A stretch of DNA of 41,960 bases, from NCBI GenBank assembly GCA_009703455.1, contig WLGB01000008.1, forward strand, positions 1 through 41,960, in the 5' to 3' direction. A program made the position numbers and the translations under genes. Under the pieces are notes generated by a model. The model searched no databases. It was given only the letters and a program-made list of their open reading frames with translations, and was not told where the DNA came from. Each line of letters starts with the position of its first letter. The first letter of the stretch is position 1. The stretch comes from Actinomycetota bacterium. Its GTDB lineage: Bacteria > Actinomycetota > Actinomycetes > Actinomycetales > Microbacteriaceae. Below are positions 1 through 8,788 of this stretch, piece by piece.

Positions 1-1224
1 GTGCAGCGCTACATCCATAAGTACTTGATCAAAGGCTCGGTTCATAAAGGTTGCATAAACTGCAACAACCGGGTGCAGTCCCCCGAAAGCCATTCCCGCT
101 GCAGATGTCACAGCATGTTGCTCGGCAATTCCCACATCAAACACTCGATCTGGATACCTGGCTGCGAACTTGTGCATGCCAACAGGAATTAGCATTGCGG
201 CGGTTATTCCAACCACGGACTTGTCGCGACCTGCTATCTCAACAATTTCATCGGCGAAAACAGCGGTCCAAGATCGCTTGCCTGAAGAGCCAACAGCCTT
301 ACCAGTGCCAGGGTCGATTTGGCCCACGGCGTGGAATTGATCTGCTTCGTCACTTACGGCTGGATCATATCCCTTACCTTTTTGAGTGATGGCATGCACG
401 AGCACGGGGTTGGCGTACTTCTTTGCTTGGCGAAGAGCAGCCTCCATTGCATGGAGGTCATGACCGTCTACTGGTCCAATGTATTTCAAGTCCAGGTTTG
501 GAAACATGCCCTTTGGTGCAAATGACCCCAGCAAGCCCTTTCCGGCGCCACGAAGGGTTGAGTAAGCCATACGGCCGACAGTTCCAAACTTGAAAAATAC
601 TTTCTTGCTGAATCGATACATCCTGCGATAAAACTTTTCCGTTCGGATGCCATTTAGGTATCTTGCGAGACCTCCAATAGTAGGGGCGTAGGATCGTCCA
701 TTGTCATTCACTACAATCACGAGTTTGCGGTCGTTGTCGTCAGAGATGTTATTCAATGCTTCCCATGTCATCCCACCAGTTAAAGCCCCGTCTCCAACCA
801 CTGCAATTACATATCGGTCGTTTTGCTCGGTTAGCTTATAGGCCTTTGCGATTCCATCCGCCCAAGATAAAGATGACGAAGCGTGAGAGCTTTCAACAAT
901 GTCGTGCTTGGACTCCGACCGTTGCGGATATCCTGCAAGGCCGTCCTTTTGACGAAGGGAATCAAAATCTTTTCTACCAGTTAGAATTTTGTGAACGTAG
1001 GACTGATGACCTGTGTCAAAGACGATGCTGTCTCTTGGGGAGTCAAAGACTTTGTGTATAGCAATTGTGGTTTCAACCACACCCAAGTTAGGTCCCAGAT
1101 GACCACCGGTCTTAGCTACCTTGGCAATCAAGAAATCCCTCACATCTTGGGCAAGCGCGACTAACTGCTTATGAGACAGTTGCTTTAGATCCGCAGGACC
1201 ATTGATCGAATCTAGAACAGCCAT
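1..1224 (-). CDS. dxs: 1-deoxy-D-xylulose-5-phosphate synthase, C-terminus cut by window edge
   Basis: Dxs condenses pyruvate and glyceraldehyde-3-phosphate, with thiamine diphosphate (TPP), in the first step of the MEP isoprenoid pathway; it is cytosolic. The reading frame is open from ATG at 1224 to base 1, giving 408 codons of a protein that is usually about 620-640 aa, so the transketolase C-terminal domain is missing here only because the window ends. Visible landmarks are [14 protein letters not shown] (71-84), the TPP-binding GDGALTGG (144-151) and, near the edge, [15 protein letters not shown] of the pyrimidine-binding domain. It lies 34 bp downstream of acnA on the same strand and is probably cotranscribed with it. 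No strong Shine-Dalgarno is visible before the ATG. The identification is secure. Confidence 0.97.
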   Translation of the reverse strand, partial: MAVLDSINGPADLKQLSHKQLVALAQDVRDFLIAKVAKTGGHLGPNLGVVETTIAIHKVFDSPRDSIVFDTGHQSYVHKILTGRKDFDSLRQKDGLAGYPQRSESKHDIVESSHASSSLSWADGIAKAYKLTEQNDRYVIAVVGDGALTGGMTWEALNNISDDNDRKLVIVVNDNGRSYAPTIGGLARYLNGIRTEKFYRRMYRFSKKVFFKFGTVGRMAYSTLRGAGKGLLGSFAPKGMFPNLDLKYIGPVDGHDLHAMEAALRQAKKYANPVLVHAITQKGKGYDPAVSDEADQFHAVGQIDPGTGKAVGSSGKRSWTAVFADEIVEIAGRDKSVVGITAAMLIPVGMHKFAARYPDRVFDVGIAEQHAVTSAAGMAFGGLHPVVAVYATFMNRAFDQVLMDVALH

Positions 1225-1258
1225 TTCAATTCCAACTTCTCTGTAGCTTCAAGTATTC

Positions 1259-3940
1259 CTACGCTGACACCAAAGACCTGAGGACGTACTGCAAAATGCC
1301 GCCGTGCCTGAAATAATCAGCCTCTCCCGGGGTGTCAATTCTTAGAACCGCGTCAAAAATTATCGTCGATTTCCCAGATGCTGAGTGTTCGGATGGGGCG
1401 GCGGTGACCTTGAGGGTTTTAGGAGTCTTGCCTTGATTTAGCTGCTCGACTCCTTCAATTTCGAAGATCTCAGTTCCATCTAGCCCGAGACTGTCAGCTG
1501 ATGCACCGACAGGGAATTCCAACGGAAGAACTCCCATGCCAATCAGGTTGCTTCGGTGAATTCGCTCAAAGCTTTCGGTTATGACTGCTCGAACCCCAAG
1601 CAGGCTTGTTCCCTTTGCTGCCCAGTCCCTTGAGGACCCTGAGCCATATTCTTTCCCAGCCAGAATCACAAGTGCAGTGCCAAGAGACTGGTAGTTCTGA
1701 CTTGCACCATAAATTGATGATTGGGCACCATCACTTGTAGTGAAATCCCGAGTGAATCCACCCTCAACGTTTTCAAGCAACTGGTTCCTAAGTCGGATGT
1801 TTGCAAAAGTTCCACGGATCATAACCTCGTGGTTCCCACGTCTTGATCCGTAGCTATTAAAGTCCACTCTCGAAACACCATGGTCGGTTAGATACTGCCC
1901 GGCAGGTGAGTCCGCCTTAATCGATCCAGCGGGGCTTATGTGATCGGTAGTCACAGAATCCCCTAGCTTCGCTAAGACTCTTGCACCCGAGATACTTTTT
2001 ACGGGAGTTGGGTCCATTGTCATTCCCTCAAAATAGGGAGGCTTCCTGACGTAAGTGGACTTGGCGTCCCAAGCGAAAGTGTCTCCCGTTGGTGTCTCCA
2101 AGGACTGCCATCGCTGGTCACCTTCGAACACTCCTGCGTATTGCTTGGTAAACATTCCGGAATTGATGGAAGAGTCCATGGTCTCCTGGACTTCGGCTGG
2201 CGTCGGCCATATATCCTTCAAGAAAACTTCCGACCCGTCAGTACCTGTGCCGAGGGAGTCCTTCTCAAAGTCGAAATCCATGGTTCCTGCAAGTGCGTAA
2301 GCAATAACCAGAGGAGGGGAGGCTAAGTAATTCATCTTCACGTCAGGGTTGATACGACCCTCGAAGTTTCGGTTTCCCGACAGAACCGCTGTAACCGCTA
2401 AGTCGTTGGCATTCACGGCGTCAGAGATCTCCTGATCTAATGGGCCAGAATTTCCAATGCAGGTGGTGCAGCCGTAACCCACTAGCTGAAATCCGAGTGC
2501 GTTAAGGTCTGTGGTAAGCCCAGACTTGTCGTAGTAGTCGGTAACAACTTTTGATCCTGGAGCCAGTGAGGTTTTAACCCACGGCTTTGACTTGAGGCCG
2601 CGAGCCACTGCCTTTCTTGCCAAAAGCCCAGCGGCTAACATCACCGAAGGGTTCGAGGTGTTGGTGCATGAAGTAATTGAGGCGATGCTCACGTGTCCGT
2701 GGTCCATCTGGAACTGTTTACCTTTTACCTGGGCTGGATTCGAGGACACGGACGCGTAAGCCTTTATGTCTTCGGAGAACTTGCGTTTGGAAGCTGAAAG
2801 CTCGATGCGGTCTTGGGGACGCTTTGGTCCGGCTATCGATGGAACGACAGACGACAGATCTAGTGAGATGTATTCGCTATAGCGAGGCTCGATAGCTGGA
2901 TCATGCCAGAAGCCCTGTGCCTTGCTATAAGCCTCAACAAGTGCAATCTCCTGTTCTGGTCTACCTGTGAAGCGCAGGTAGTCCAGGGTCACAGCATCAA
3001 TAGGGAAAATAGCCACAGTCGATCCAAACTCTGGACTCATGTTGCCAATGGTTGCGCGGTTTGCTAGCGGTACCGACGAAACTCCAGCACCATAAAACTC
3101 GACGAATTTGCCGACCACCCCATGCTTGCGAAGCATCTCGGTGATGGTTAGGACAACGTCGGTGGCTGTGGCCCCCATTGGGATTTGGCCAGTCAGCTTG
3201 AATCCCACGACTTTTGGAATCAGCATAGAAACTGGTTGCCCGAGCATTGCGGCCTCGGCTTCAATGCCACCAACCCCCCAACCAAGTACACCGAGACCAT
3301 TAATCATTGTGGTGTGAGAGTCGGTTCCGACGCAGGAGTCGGGATAGGCCTGGAGGACGCCGTCGACTGTTCGAGTCATAACTGTTCTGGCCAGGTACTC
3401 AATGTTTACCTGGTGGACAATTCCTGTGCCCGGTGGAACTACCTTGAAGTCATCAAAGGCCATCTGGCCCCAGCGTAGAAACTGATAGCGTTCAGCGTTT
3501 CGTTGGTATTCGTATTCCACATTTCGTTCAAACGCGTCCGCGGACCCAGCCACGTCTATTACCACCGAGTGGTCAATTACAAGTTCAGCGGGTGCCAGTG
3601 GGTTAATCTTCTTTGGATCTCCACCTAGATCAACCATTGCTTCACGCATGGTGGCAAGGTCGACCACACAAGGCACTCCAGTAAAGTCCTGCATGATTAC
3701 CCTGGCTGGAGTGAATTGTATTTCGGTGTCCGGCTCGGCCTTTGGGTCCCAGTCCACAATGGACTGAATGTGTGCGGCAGTAACGTTGGCTCCGTCTTCG
3801 GTGCGGAGAAGGTTCTCAAGCAAAATTTTCAGGCTGTAAGGAAGGGACTTGGAATCGAGCCTGCTTATGTCGAAGATGCGGTAATTCTTGTCCGCCACCT
3901 TGAGCTCACGACTGACGCCGAAACTGTCTACCTTTGACAT
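1259..3940 (-). CDS. acnA: Aconitate hydratase AcnA
   Basis: This cytosolic iron-sulfur enzyme interconverts citrate and isocitrate in the TCA cycle. The 893-aa length is normal for AcnA/IRP-type aconitases. The three 4Fe-4S ligands are visible: Cys425 in [11 protein letters not shown], and Cys491 and Cys494 in [11 protein letters not shown]. The C-terminal swivel domain carries the [17 protein letters not shown] motif typical of the family. The start is ATG at 3940, preceded by GGGAG about 7 nt upstream. A promoter candidate lies in the last bases of and just after the DUF3159 gene. dxs follows after 34 bp, so the two are probably one transcript. Nothing is broken or missing. Confidence 0.98.
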   Translation of the reverse strand: MSKVDSFGVSRELKVADKNYRIFDISRLDSKSLPYSLKILLENLLRTEDGANVTAAHIQSIVDWDPKAEPDTEIQFTPARVIMQDFTGVPCVVDLATMREAMVDLGGDPKKINPLAPAELVIDHSVVIDVAGSADAFERNVEYEYQRNAERYQFLRWGQMAFDDFKVVPPGTGIVHQVNIEYLARTVMTRTVDGVLQAYPDSCVGTDSHTTMINGLGVLGWGVGGIEAEAAMLGQPVSMLIPKVVGFKLTGQIPMGATATDVVLTITEMLRKHGVVGKFVEFYGAGVSSVPLANRATIGNMSPEFGSTVAIFPIDAVTLDYLRFTGRPEQEIALVEAYSKAQGFWHDPAIEPRYSEYISLDLSSVVPSIAGPKRPQDRIELSASKRKFSEDIKAYASVSSNPAQVKGKQFQMDHGHVSIASITSCTNTSNPSVMLAAGLLARKAVARGLKSKPWVKTSLAPGSKVVTDYYDKSGLTTDLNALGFQLVGYGCTTCIGNSGPLDQEISDAVNANDLAVTAVLSGNRNFEGRINPDVKMNYLASPPLVIAYALAGTMDFDFEKDSLGTGTDGSEVFLKDIWPTPAEVQETMDSSINSGMFTKQYAGVFEGDQRWQSLETPTGDTFAWDAKSTYVRKPPYFEGMTMDPTPVKSISGARVLAKLGDSVTTDHISPAGSIKADSPAGQYLTDHGVSRVDFNSYGSRRGNHEVMIRGTFANIRLRNQLLENVEGGFTRDFTTSDGAQSSIYGASQNYQSLGTALVILAGKEYGSGSSRDWAAKGTSLLGVRAVITESFERIHRSNLIGMGVLPLEFPVGASADSLGLDGTEIFEIEGVEQLNQGKTPKTLKVTAAPSEHSASGKSTIIFDAVLRIDTPGEADYFRHGGILQYVLRSLVSA

Positions 3941-3986
3941 TGACTACTCCCTAGATCCGCAGGGTTCTTCGAACTCCGCTCCAACC

Positions 3987-4014
3987 AAAATACCATCCCT
4001 ATCGGGGCTTCAAA
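3987..4014 (-). promoter_or_regulatory. Candidate acnA promoter
   Basis: On the minus strand TTTGAA (4014-4009) and TATTTT (3992-3987) are separated by 16 bp, a reasonable sigma-70-type match. The -35 lies inside the 3' end of the DUF3159 gene. Transcription would start near 3980 and give a roughly 40-nt leader with a GGGAG ribosome site before acnA. Prediction by eye only. Confidence 0.4.
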
Positions 4015-4670
4015 ACTGTGGCACGAAGCATAAGCCAGGTGCTTAAAATCACTAATGCATAGAGCGGAGGACCCATTGCCACCCTGGCGGTGGCTAGCAG
4101 TTCAGTGTTATGCGAAAAATAAAGAGGTAACTGAACAACTAACCTTAAACTGAAAAAACCTACCCAGAATGCAGTTATTGCCGAATAGATTGTCAAAACC
4201 CTTCGATTTTTCCGCCAGCTCATGTCGTGCCCACGAAGCAACTCAACCAAAACCCCAATAACTGGCCAGCGCACCAGAATCGAGATGAGAAGGACAGTTC
4301 CATATGCGGCATTAGTGATAAAGCCCGGAATAAAGTAGTCCACCGCTTGGCCGCCCTCGCGAAGTGCTAACCATGCTGCGAAACCCACGGCAAATGCTCC
4401 TATCAAAGCACTTGAAGCAGACTTTCGGGTGACTAATCGATAGAGAATAAATATCGCCGAGGTGCCTCCCGCCATGATTACGGATGTAAGTGCCTGGCCG
4501 CTGATTGCAAAGCTTGTTCCAAAAAGCACACTCGGCAGGATTGTTTCTATAACCCCAAGCCAACCGCCCATGCCAGCAAGTAGTGACTTGCGATCAAACT
4601 TAAGATTGCCGTTATCGGACGATATACCAAGCCTTTTTGCAGCTGAATCGCGAAGCTCCTCGTTCGACAT
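3999..4670 (-). CDS. DUF3159 family integral membrane protein
   Basis: A 223-aa protein of the actinobacterial DUF3159 family, function unknown. After a polar N-terminus (about 35 residues) it contains the family's start LLAGMGGWLGVIETILPSVLF and about six hydrophobic segments, with short charged loops such as LLRGHDMSWRKNRR in the middle. Its ATG overlaps the stop of the DUF3710 gene by one base (TAATG), which suggests translational coupling. The dut-DUF3710-DUF3159 order recurs in actinobacterial genomes as far as I know. Family assignment is firm; no biochemical role can be read from the sequence. Confidence 0.88.
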   Translation of the reverse strand: MSNEELRDSAAKRLGISSDNGNLKFDRKSLLAGMGGWLGVIETILPSVLFGTSFAISGQALTSVIMAGGTSAIFILYRLVTRKSASSALIGAFAVGFAAWLALREGGQAVDYFIPGFITNAAYGTVLLISILVRWPVIGVLVELLRGHDMSWRKNRRVLTIYSAITAFWVGFFSLRLVVQLPLYFSHNTELLATARVAMGPPLYALVILSTWLMLRATVLKPR

Positions 4671-5248
4671 TAGGGATTGACCTGCTTCGAACCAGCTGGA
4701 GCCGTCAACTGAAGTAATTCTTTTGGTGGCATCGGCGAATTGCCACGCATCACAACAACAGACCGAAAGATGTCAACCATGTAAGTCATGGCGAGAGGGT
4801 CTGAGAGTGCAAGCCCTGAAATTACTCCGCGCAGAAACCACTTCGGTCCGTCAACTCCAATGAACTTGGCTAATCGAAAACCACCACCGCGGTTTGGTAT
4901 CTGAGCGTTCAGCTCTGGCCCTAACGGACCAACCACAGTTTCAGTTTTTCCGTTTTGGGATTGAATGGACTGCTCGAGAGTTTGCCGAATCTCGTGCCAA
5001 ATTCCCTCACTGCCTGGCGCGCTGAAGGCCTGCAACTGAAGCGTCGATCCTTGGTGATCAACAGTCAGAGCGACGATGCGACTGGAAGCTTCGGCAACCT
5101 CAAGTTTTAGGCTGACGTCCTCGCGAATCGGTAGCTGTAAAGCTCCAAAATCAATTGATGGACGCAATTGTATAACTTCGCTGGAATCAAATGGCCCGGC
5201 TGTCGTTCGATCTACTGGCGCCGACTTGAAATTTCCGTATTCGACCAT
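4670..5248 (-). CDS. DUF3710 family protein
   Basis: A 192-aa soluble protein matching the actinobacterial DUF3710 family. Visible family features are the acidic/polar N-terminus leading to a GPFDSSEV stretch, the central LQLQAFSAPGSEGIWHEIR region and the C-terminal GVDGPKWFLRGVISG followed by a short helix with VVVMRGNSPMPPKELL. No signal peptide or membrane segment is seen. Its ATG follows the dut stop directly (TAAATG), and its stop overlaps the DUF3159 start, so the three genes are read as one unit. Function is unknown; the constant link with dut might hint at nucleotide or DNA metabolism, but that is inference. Confidence 0.88.
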   Translation of the reverse strand: MVEYGNFKSAPVDRTTAGPFDSSEVIQLRPSIDFGALQLPIREDVSLKLEVAEASSRIVALTVDHQGSTLQLQAFSAPGSEGIWHEIRQTLEQSIQSQNGKTETVVGPLGPELNAQIPNRGGGFRLAKFIGVDGPKWFLRGVISGLALSDPLAMTYMVDIFRSVVVMRGNSPMPPKELLQLTAPAGSKQVNP

Positions 5249-5683
5249 TTAGGCTCGACCACTCGAACCGAATCCGGTTTCGCCTCGCTCGCTCGCAGGT
5301 AGATTCTCAACCGCAATAAACTTTGCTGTCTCTACTGACTGAATAAGTAGTTGTGCGATTCGGTCCCCAGCGGCCACTTCGAAATCCACTTCGGAGCTGT
5401 TAAACAAAATCACCATTATCTCGCCTCGATATCCGGCATCAATAGTTCCTGGGGTATTCAAAACCGTGATTCCGTGTTTTATTGCAAGTCCTGACCGAGG
5501 ATGGACAAGTCCAACATAACCTGCAGGTAGAGCAATCGACACTCCGGTAGGCACAAGAGCTCTTGAACGAGCCGGCAGGGTGACTGCAATCGTTGATTTA
5601 AGATCGGCTCCAGCATCGCCAGGCTTAGCATAGAGCGGCTCAAAGCCCGCAGGAGCTGTTATTAGAACTGGAACTTCATTCAT
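5249..5683 (-). CDS. dut: Deoxyuridine 5'-triphosphate nucleotidohydrolase (dUTPase)
   Basis: Dut hydrolyses dUTP to dUMP and pyrophosphate, keeping uracil out of DNA and supplying thymidylate synthesis. The 144-aa product has the five trimeric-dUTPase motifs in order: GDAGADL (I), HPRSGLAIKHGI (II), GTIDAGYRGEI (III), RIAQLLIQ (IV) and the glycine-rich C-terminal RGETGFGSSGRA (V). The frame is open further upstream, but the start at 5683 gives the normal family length; the longer version would run through the divergent DUF3093 gene and adds a basic, non-family sequence. A GTG one codon upstream (5686) is an alternative. First gene of the dut-DUF3710-DUF3159 unit. Confidence 0.95.
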   Translation of the reverse strand: MNEVPVLITAPAGFEPLYAKPGDAGADLKSTIAVTLPARSRALVPTGVSIALPAGYVGLVHPRSGLAIKHGITVLNTPGTIDAGYRGEIMVILFNSSEVDFEVAAGDRIAQLLIQSVETAKFIAVENLPASERGETGFGSSGRA

Positions 5684-5708
5684 CACAACACAGCGTAATC
5701 TAGAAACC
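5684..5708. promoter_or_regulatory. 25-bp divergent dut / DUF3093 promoter region
   Basis: Only 25 bp separate the two divergent start codons. On the plus strand TAATCT (5696-5701) is followed by 7 nt and then the GTG at 5709, a leaderless layout. On the minus strand TAGATT and TACGCT are possible -10 elements 8-13 nt before the dut ATG. The two polymerase footprints must overlap, so the genes probably compete for initiation. Confidence 0.45.
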
Positions 5709-6170
5709 GTGTCCGACCTAAATCCGATGGAGCCTGTCATATACCGAGAACGGGTTAGGCCAAACTTCGGAACTTTTGCTGCCACCACAGCTCTACTGCC
5801 CGCCATAACTTTAGTTTCAGAACCATTTGACTTTCGTATTGGACTGGTACTTGGAGCGGTTCTTGTGTTCGGGATTTGGCTAGCCTTGTTCTTTTTCGCT
5901 CCCGTCATTCAAGTCAGTGGCACACATCTTGCAGCCGGGCGGGCTAGGATTCCACGGTCACTACTGGGCAAAATTCGTGAAGTACCAAAAGAGGAAATAT
6001 TTTATGAACGTGGGCCAGGTCTGAATCCAGCTTCCTACAAAGTTTTTCAGGGCACTGTAAAAACGGCTGTCAAAATTGACATTGACGACCCACAAGACCC
6101 AACACCGTATTGGATTATCTCAACAAGAAAACCAGCTCAGTTGGTTATCGTTTTAAACTCGAGGACCTAA
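5709..6170 (+). CDS. DUF3093 family membrane protein
   Basis: A 153-aa protein of the actinobacterial DUF3093 family. It shows the family pattern: YRERVRPN at the N-terminus, two hydrophobic segments (about residues 24-62), then a cytoplasmic-looking domain with FEAGRARIP-like GRARIPRSLLG and the PYWIISTRKPAQLVIVL end that resembles the YWLVSTRxPxxL signature of the family. Start: GTG at 5709 is placed 7 nt after a TANNNT hexamer, suggesting leaderless translation; ATG at 5727 is the alternative. The stop codon overlaps the stop of the convergent DUF4193 gene. Function unknown. Confidence 0.85.
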   Translation: MSDLNPMEPVIYRERVRPNFGTFAATTALLPAITLVSEPFDFRIGLVLGAVLVFGIWLALFFFAPVIQVSGTHLAAGRARIPRSLLGKIREVPKEEIFYERGPGLNPASYKVFQGTVKTAVKIDIDDPQDPTPYWIISTRKPAQLVIVLNSRT

Positions 6171-6451
6171 ACGTCACATTCTGAACAGATTGGTCCGTTC
6201 TTGGTCTTTCTGGAAACCAAAGATCTGTGCTTCACAATAAAACAACTAGAGCAAGTGAACTCGTCATCCTGCGGCGGCAAAACCACCACCTCTAGGTCTT
6301 CCGAAACTACATCGGGTATTGAAAACGAGTCGCCAGAGTCGTCTACCTCAGTGTCCGAGGCGCCGGTCTTAGCTGGGCCACGCTCTTTAATTGCCTCGAT
6401 GGACTCAGTGTCATCGTCAGCTTTTCTAGGTGCGTCGTAATCGGTTGCCAT
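6167..6451 (-). CDS. DUF4193 family small zinc-binding protein
   Basis: A 94-aa acidic protein of the actinobacterial DUF4193 family: MATDYDAPRK at the N-terminus, a disordered Asp/Glu-rich middle, and a C-terminal four-cysteine ribbon (Cys67-x2-Cys70 and Cys89-x2-Cys92) with the conserved FTCSSCFIVKHRS. The frame continues 21 codons upstream but those residues are unlike the family, and ATG 6451 has a GAAGGGT ribosome site just before it. The gene is divergent from sepH across a 157-bp region. Function is unknown; a zinc ribbon suggests nucleic-acid or protein binding. Confidence 0.88.
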   Translation of the reverse strand: MATDYDAPRKADDDTESIEAIKERGPAKTGASDTEVDDSGDSFSIPDVVSEDLEVVVLPPQDDEFTCSSCFIVKHRSLVSRKTKNGPICSECDV

Positions 6452-6500
6452 CGTTGGACCCTTCGGTTGTACTGTAAGCGCTAGTAGTGTCCAACAAAAT

Positions 6501-6580
6501 CCCGTCAATAGCAAACCGACACAGCGGGAATTTCCTGTAAAACCCCCGTGTATTGACGGGTTTGGCTGGTCTCATACTGG
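6501..6580. promoter_or_regulatory. Matched divergent promoters between DUF4193 and sepH
   Basis: A perfect 10-bp inverted repeat, CCCGTCAATA (6501-6510) and TATTGACGGG (6551-6560), places TTGACG -35-like elements on both strands. Each is followed, at identical spacing (16 bp from TTGACG), by a TACTRG hexamer: TACTGG at 6575-6580 on plus, and TACTAG on minus. The two promoters are therefore near copies pointing in opposite directions, sepH downstream of one and DUF4193 downstream of the other. The -10 hexamers are poor matches to TATAAT, so the repeat could instead be an operator. Confidence 0.5.
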
Positions 6581-6608
6581 CACACTTGGAAACTAGGAGA
6601 TAAAGGCC

Positions 6609-7637
6609 ATGAAAGACATAAAGTTTTTGGGTTCGGAGGGCGATTTCCTATTGCTTGAGGATTCCGAGGGGCAGCGATATAGGCTGCTTGTGGACGAGGC
6701 TGTAAGGCGAGCCAGCAAGGGCGATTCCACAGACCGGCTAGACGCTCCAACCATCACTCCTAGACAGATTCAAGAAGAAATCAGGGTAGGGCGTTCTATA
6801 GAGGATGTAATTGCCGCCAGTGGCGCCCCCGAAGAGTACGTCCGTAAGTTCGCACAACCTGTTCTTGACGAGCTAACGCACGCGGTACTCAACGCCCTAA
6901 CCGTGAGGCTAGAAATTGCGGGAGATCGATTTAATGAACCTGCCGCCCGGGAATTTGGGGACATTATTAAATCCAGGCTTGTCGCCAGCGGAGCCGGCAT
7001 CGAACGATGGTCGGCTATGAAGGCCCCTGAGCACGGCTTTTACATTTACTGTGCATTTGAAATCAATGGCGAAACTAAAAAGGCAACCTGGACCTACGAT
7101 CCGAAAAGGCTTGCTCTTGCGCCTGAAAACGACGTCGCAATCGCATTGTCTTCGAACGATAGATTGACCACGCAAGCCCCAAGACTTCGAAAAGTAGCAA
7201 CCGAGCCAACTGGTCTAACTCAAAGCCTTGAAGAGACTGTGGATTTGGCTGCAACCATGCCAACGGCCTTTAAGCCTTTGATTGTCACGGCTGGAGATCA
7301 AGATGAACCCGCGATGTCGGACACCGCTGATCTTTTAGAAGCTCTGCGGAAAAAAAGGAGCTCGAGGGAGTCTGTTGAAACTCTTGACCCTCACCCACCC
7401 ACCGAGGGGCTTCGAATTGTGGAGCTGCCAGATGAGAGCTTCTACGAAACCGACTTCAACCCTGTCCCAACTCCTATTCAAGATCTCGAACCCGAGGCTC
7501 GGACCGAGATTCAAATCGAACCAGAGCCAACACCTGCGCCGGTTGTGAGCCCGCAGCAAGCTTCCCCGAAACGAGGACGAGCATCAATTCCTAGTTGGGA
7601 TCAGATTGTTTTCGGTACCAAGACCGAGGACTCGTAG
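6609..7637 (+). CDS. sepH: Cell division protein SepH (DUF3071)
   Basis: SepH is an actinobacterial FtsZ-binding protein that promotes FtsZ assembly at the septum. The 342-aa product has the family layout: an N-terminal domain beginning MKDIKFLG with RYRLLVDEAVRR, a helix-turn-helix-like segment (TITPRQIQEEIRVGRSIEDV and following, about 48-82), a middle region with KKATWTYDPKR (part of the conserved WxYD core), a long Pro/Glu-rich disordered part, and the conserved C-terminal tail IPSWDQIVFGTK (about 327-338). The start ATG has AGGAG (6595-6599) 9 nt upstream. It is divergent from DUF4193 and convergent, with only 11 bp between, with the phosphodiesterase gene. Confidence 0.92.
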   Translation: MKDIKFLGSEGDFLLLEDSEGQRYRLLVDEAVRRASKGDSTDRLDAPTITPRQIQEEIRVGRSIEDVIAASGAPEEYVRKFAQPVLDELTHAVLNALTVRLEIAGDRFNEPAAREFGDIIKSRLVASGAGIERWSAMKAPEHGFYIYCAFEINGETKKATWTYDPKRLALAPENDVAIALSSNDRLTTQAPRLRKVATEPTGLTQSLEETVDLAATMPTAFKPLIVTAGDQDEPAMSDTADLLEALRKKRSSRESVETLDPHPPTEGLRIVELPDESFYETDFNPVPTPIQDLEPEARTEIQIEPEPTPAPVVSPQQASPKRGRASIPSWDQIVFGTKTEDS

Positions 7638-7648
7638 AACTCAGTTCG

Positions 7649-8755
7649 CTAAAAAACAAGTAGGGGAATTTCCCACTCAGCTTTACTCATGCCGCCGTGC
7701 TGTCCAATCATTTCCAGCGATTTGGTTTTTGCAAATCCTCGGTGGTAAATCACTCGTTCGCCTTTTGGAAGCAGCACTAGATCCGGCGCCACCCGACTTG
7801 CAGCTTCTGAGAGCGGGTCTAGCCAGCCAGCACTAACTAATTCCTCGACCGTCACAACATCCACTAATCCAATGAGTTGTGTGGCTAATGAATCTCTTTT
7901 GTTTTGGAGATCAACATTTTCATTGAAATAAAGGTAACCAGCCCTAGGGTCCCCTCCGATCATCAGTAGATCCTCAAAAGCTGAGTACTGCTCCAAAAAG
8001 ACGTGGCTTGATTTGGGGACATCAATTACGCCGTGGTCTGCTGTAAGAATTGCCCCTGCGCCTTTGGGGAGAGCCTTGGTGAATTTCGAAACTATGGAAT
8101 CCAATTCTTCAATGGTCCCAAGCCACTTAGTTGAATTTGACCCAAACCTATGAGCTAGTTGATCTAGTTCGGGAACATACAAATAGATTAATGATCTTGG
8201 AGTCGACAGCTCGCGCTTGGCCAGCTCAAAACGTTGCTCTATTGTTTTACCCGCAATGTACTTTGCAGTCGGAGTGGTGGCTTTGGTAAAACCACTTTCA
8301 GCGTACTCAGCTGGCCCAACGGTTATCACGTTTAGGCCCTTTGTGGATGCTTGCTCGGATATGGTTTCTAGGTCTTGGTAAAGCCTTGGGGGAAACTCGT
8401 CGCCCAAATCATTCAATAGGTTTATGGCGCGGGCTTTAGAACGGTCGAACACGCGATAACCGATGAATCCATGTGTGCCGTTATTTTTTCCGGTGGCAAG
8501 ACTGGCAAGACTTGAGGCGGTAGTGGTAGGAAAGCCAGAGAAGAGTGTCTTCGATTCCGAAAGCTTCCTATTCAAGAAAGCCGCGTGAGCCCCTGCCGCT
8601 TTTATGTTGGCTACCCCAAGGCCATCAATGAGAATCACAACGTAGCTTTGCCGCGTTGGTAACCCAAGCGGATTGTTATGGCCGTCGAGCGCTAGGAATG
8701 CGCTGAGATTAGCTTCGGAAAGCCTCCCAAATGATTTTGGTACAGAAGGTAGCAT
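7649..8755 (-). CDS. Type I phosphodiesterase / nucleotide pyrophosphatase family protein
   Basis: A 368-aa alkaline-phosphatase-superfamily hydrolase of the NPP (Phosphodiest) family. Metal-site motifs are visible in order: ILIDGLG (Asp44), the nucleophile region GFPTTTASSLASLATG (Thr77-79), PELDQLAHRFG, TADHGV and a C-terminal GQHGG. No signal peptide or membrane helix is apparent, so it is predicted cytoplasmic; the substrate cannot be deduced. The frame extends to a TTG at 8803 that would overlap parC by 15 bp; I chose ATG 8755 because it starts with the MLP seen in relatives as I recall them and leaves 33 bp for the divergent start of parC. Confidence 0.85.
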   Translation of the reverse strand: MLPSVPKSFGRLSEANLSAFLALDGHNNPLGLPTRQSYVVILIDGLGVANIKAAGAHAAFLNRKLSESKTLFSGFPTTTASSLASLATGKNNGTHGFIGYRVFDRSKARAINLLNDLGDEFPPRLYQDLETISEQASTKGLNVITVGPAEYAESGFTKATTPTAKYIAGKTIEQRFELAKRELSTPRSLIYLYVPELDQLAHRFGSNSTKWLGTIEELDSIVSKFTKALPKGAGAILTADHGVIDVPKSSHVFLEQYSAFEDLLMIGGDPRAGYLYFNENVDLQNKRDSLATQLIGLVDVVTVEELVSAGWLDPLSEAASRVAPDLVLLPKGERVIYHRGFAKTKSLEMIGQHGGMSKAEWEIPLLVF

Positions 8756-8788
8756 CGAATCTAAGTTTGCCACAGCAACAGGAAGACC

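Noticed and set aside
5249-5908. 219-aa version of dUTPase with a 75-residue basic N-terminal extension
   Set aside because: The extension overlaps the divergent DUF3093 gene, has no family similarity, and ATG 5683 gives the usual 144-aa enzyme.
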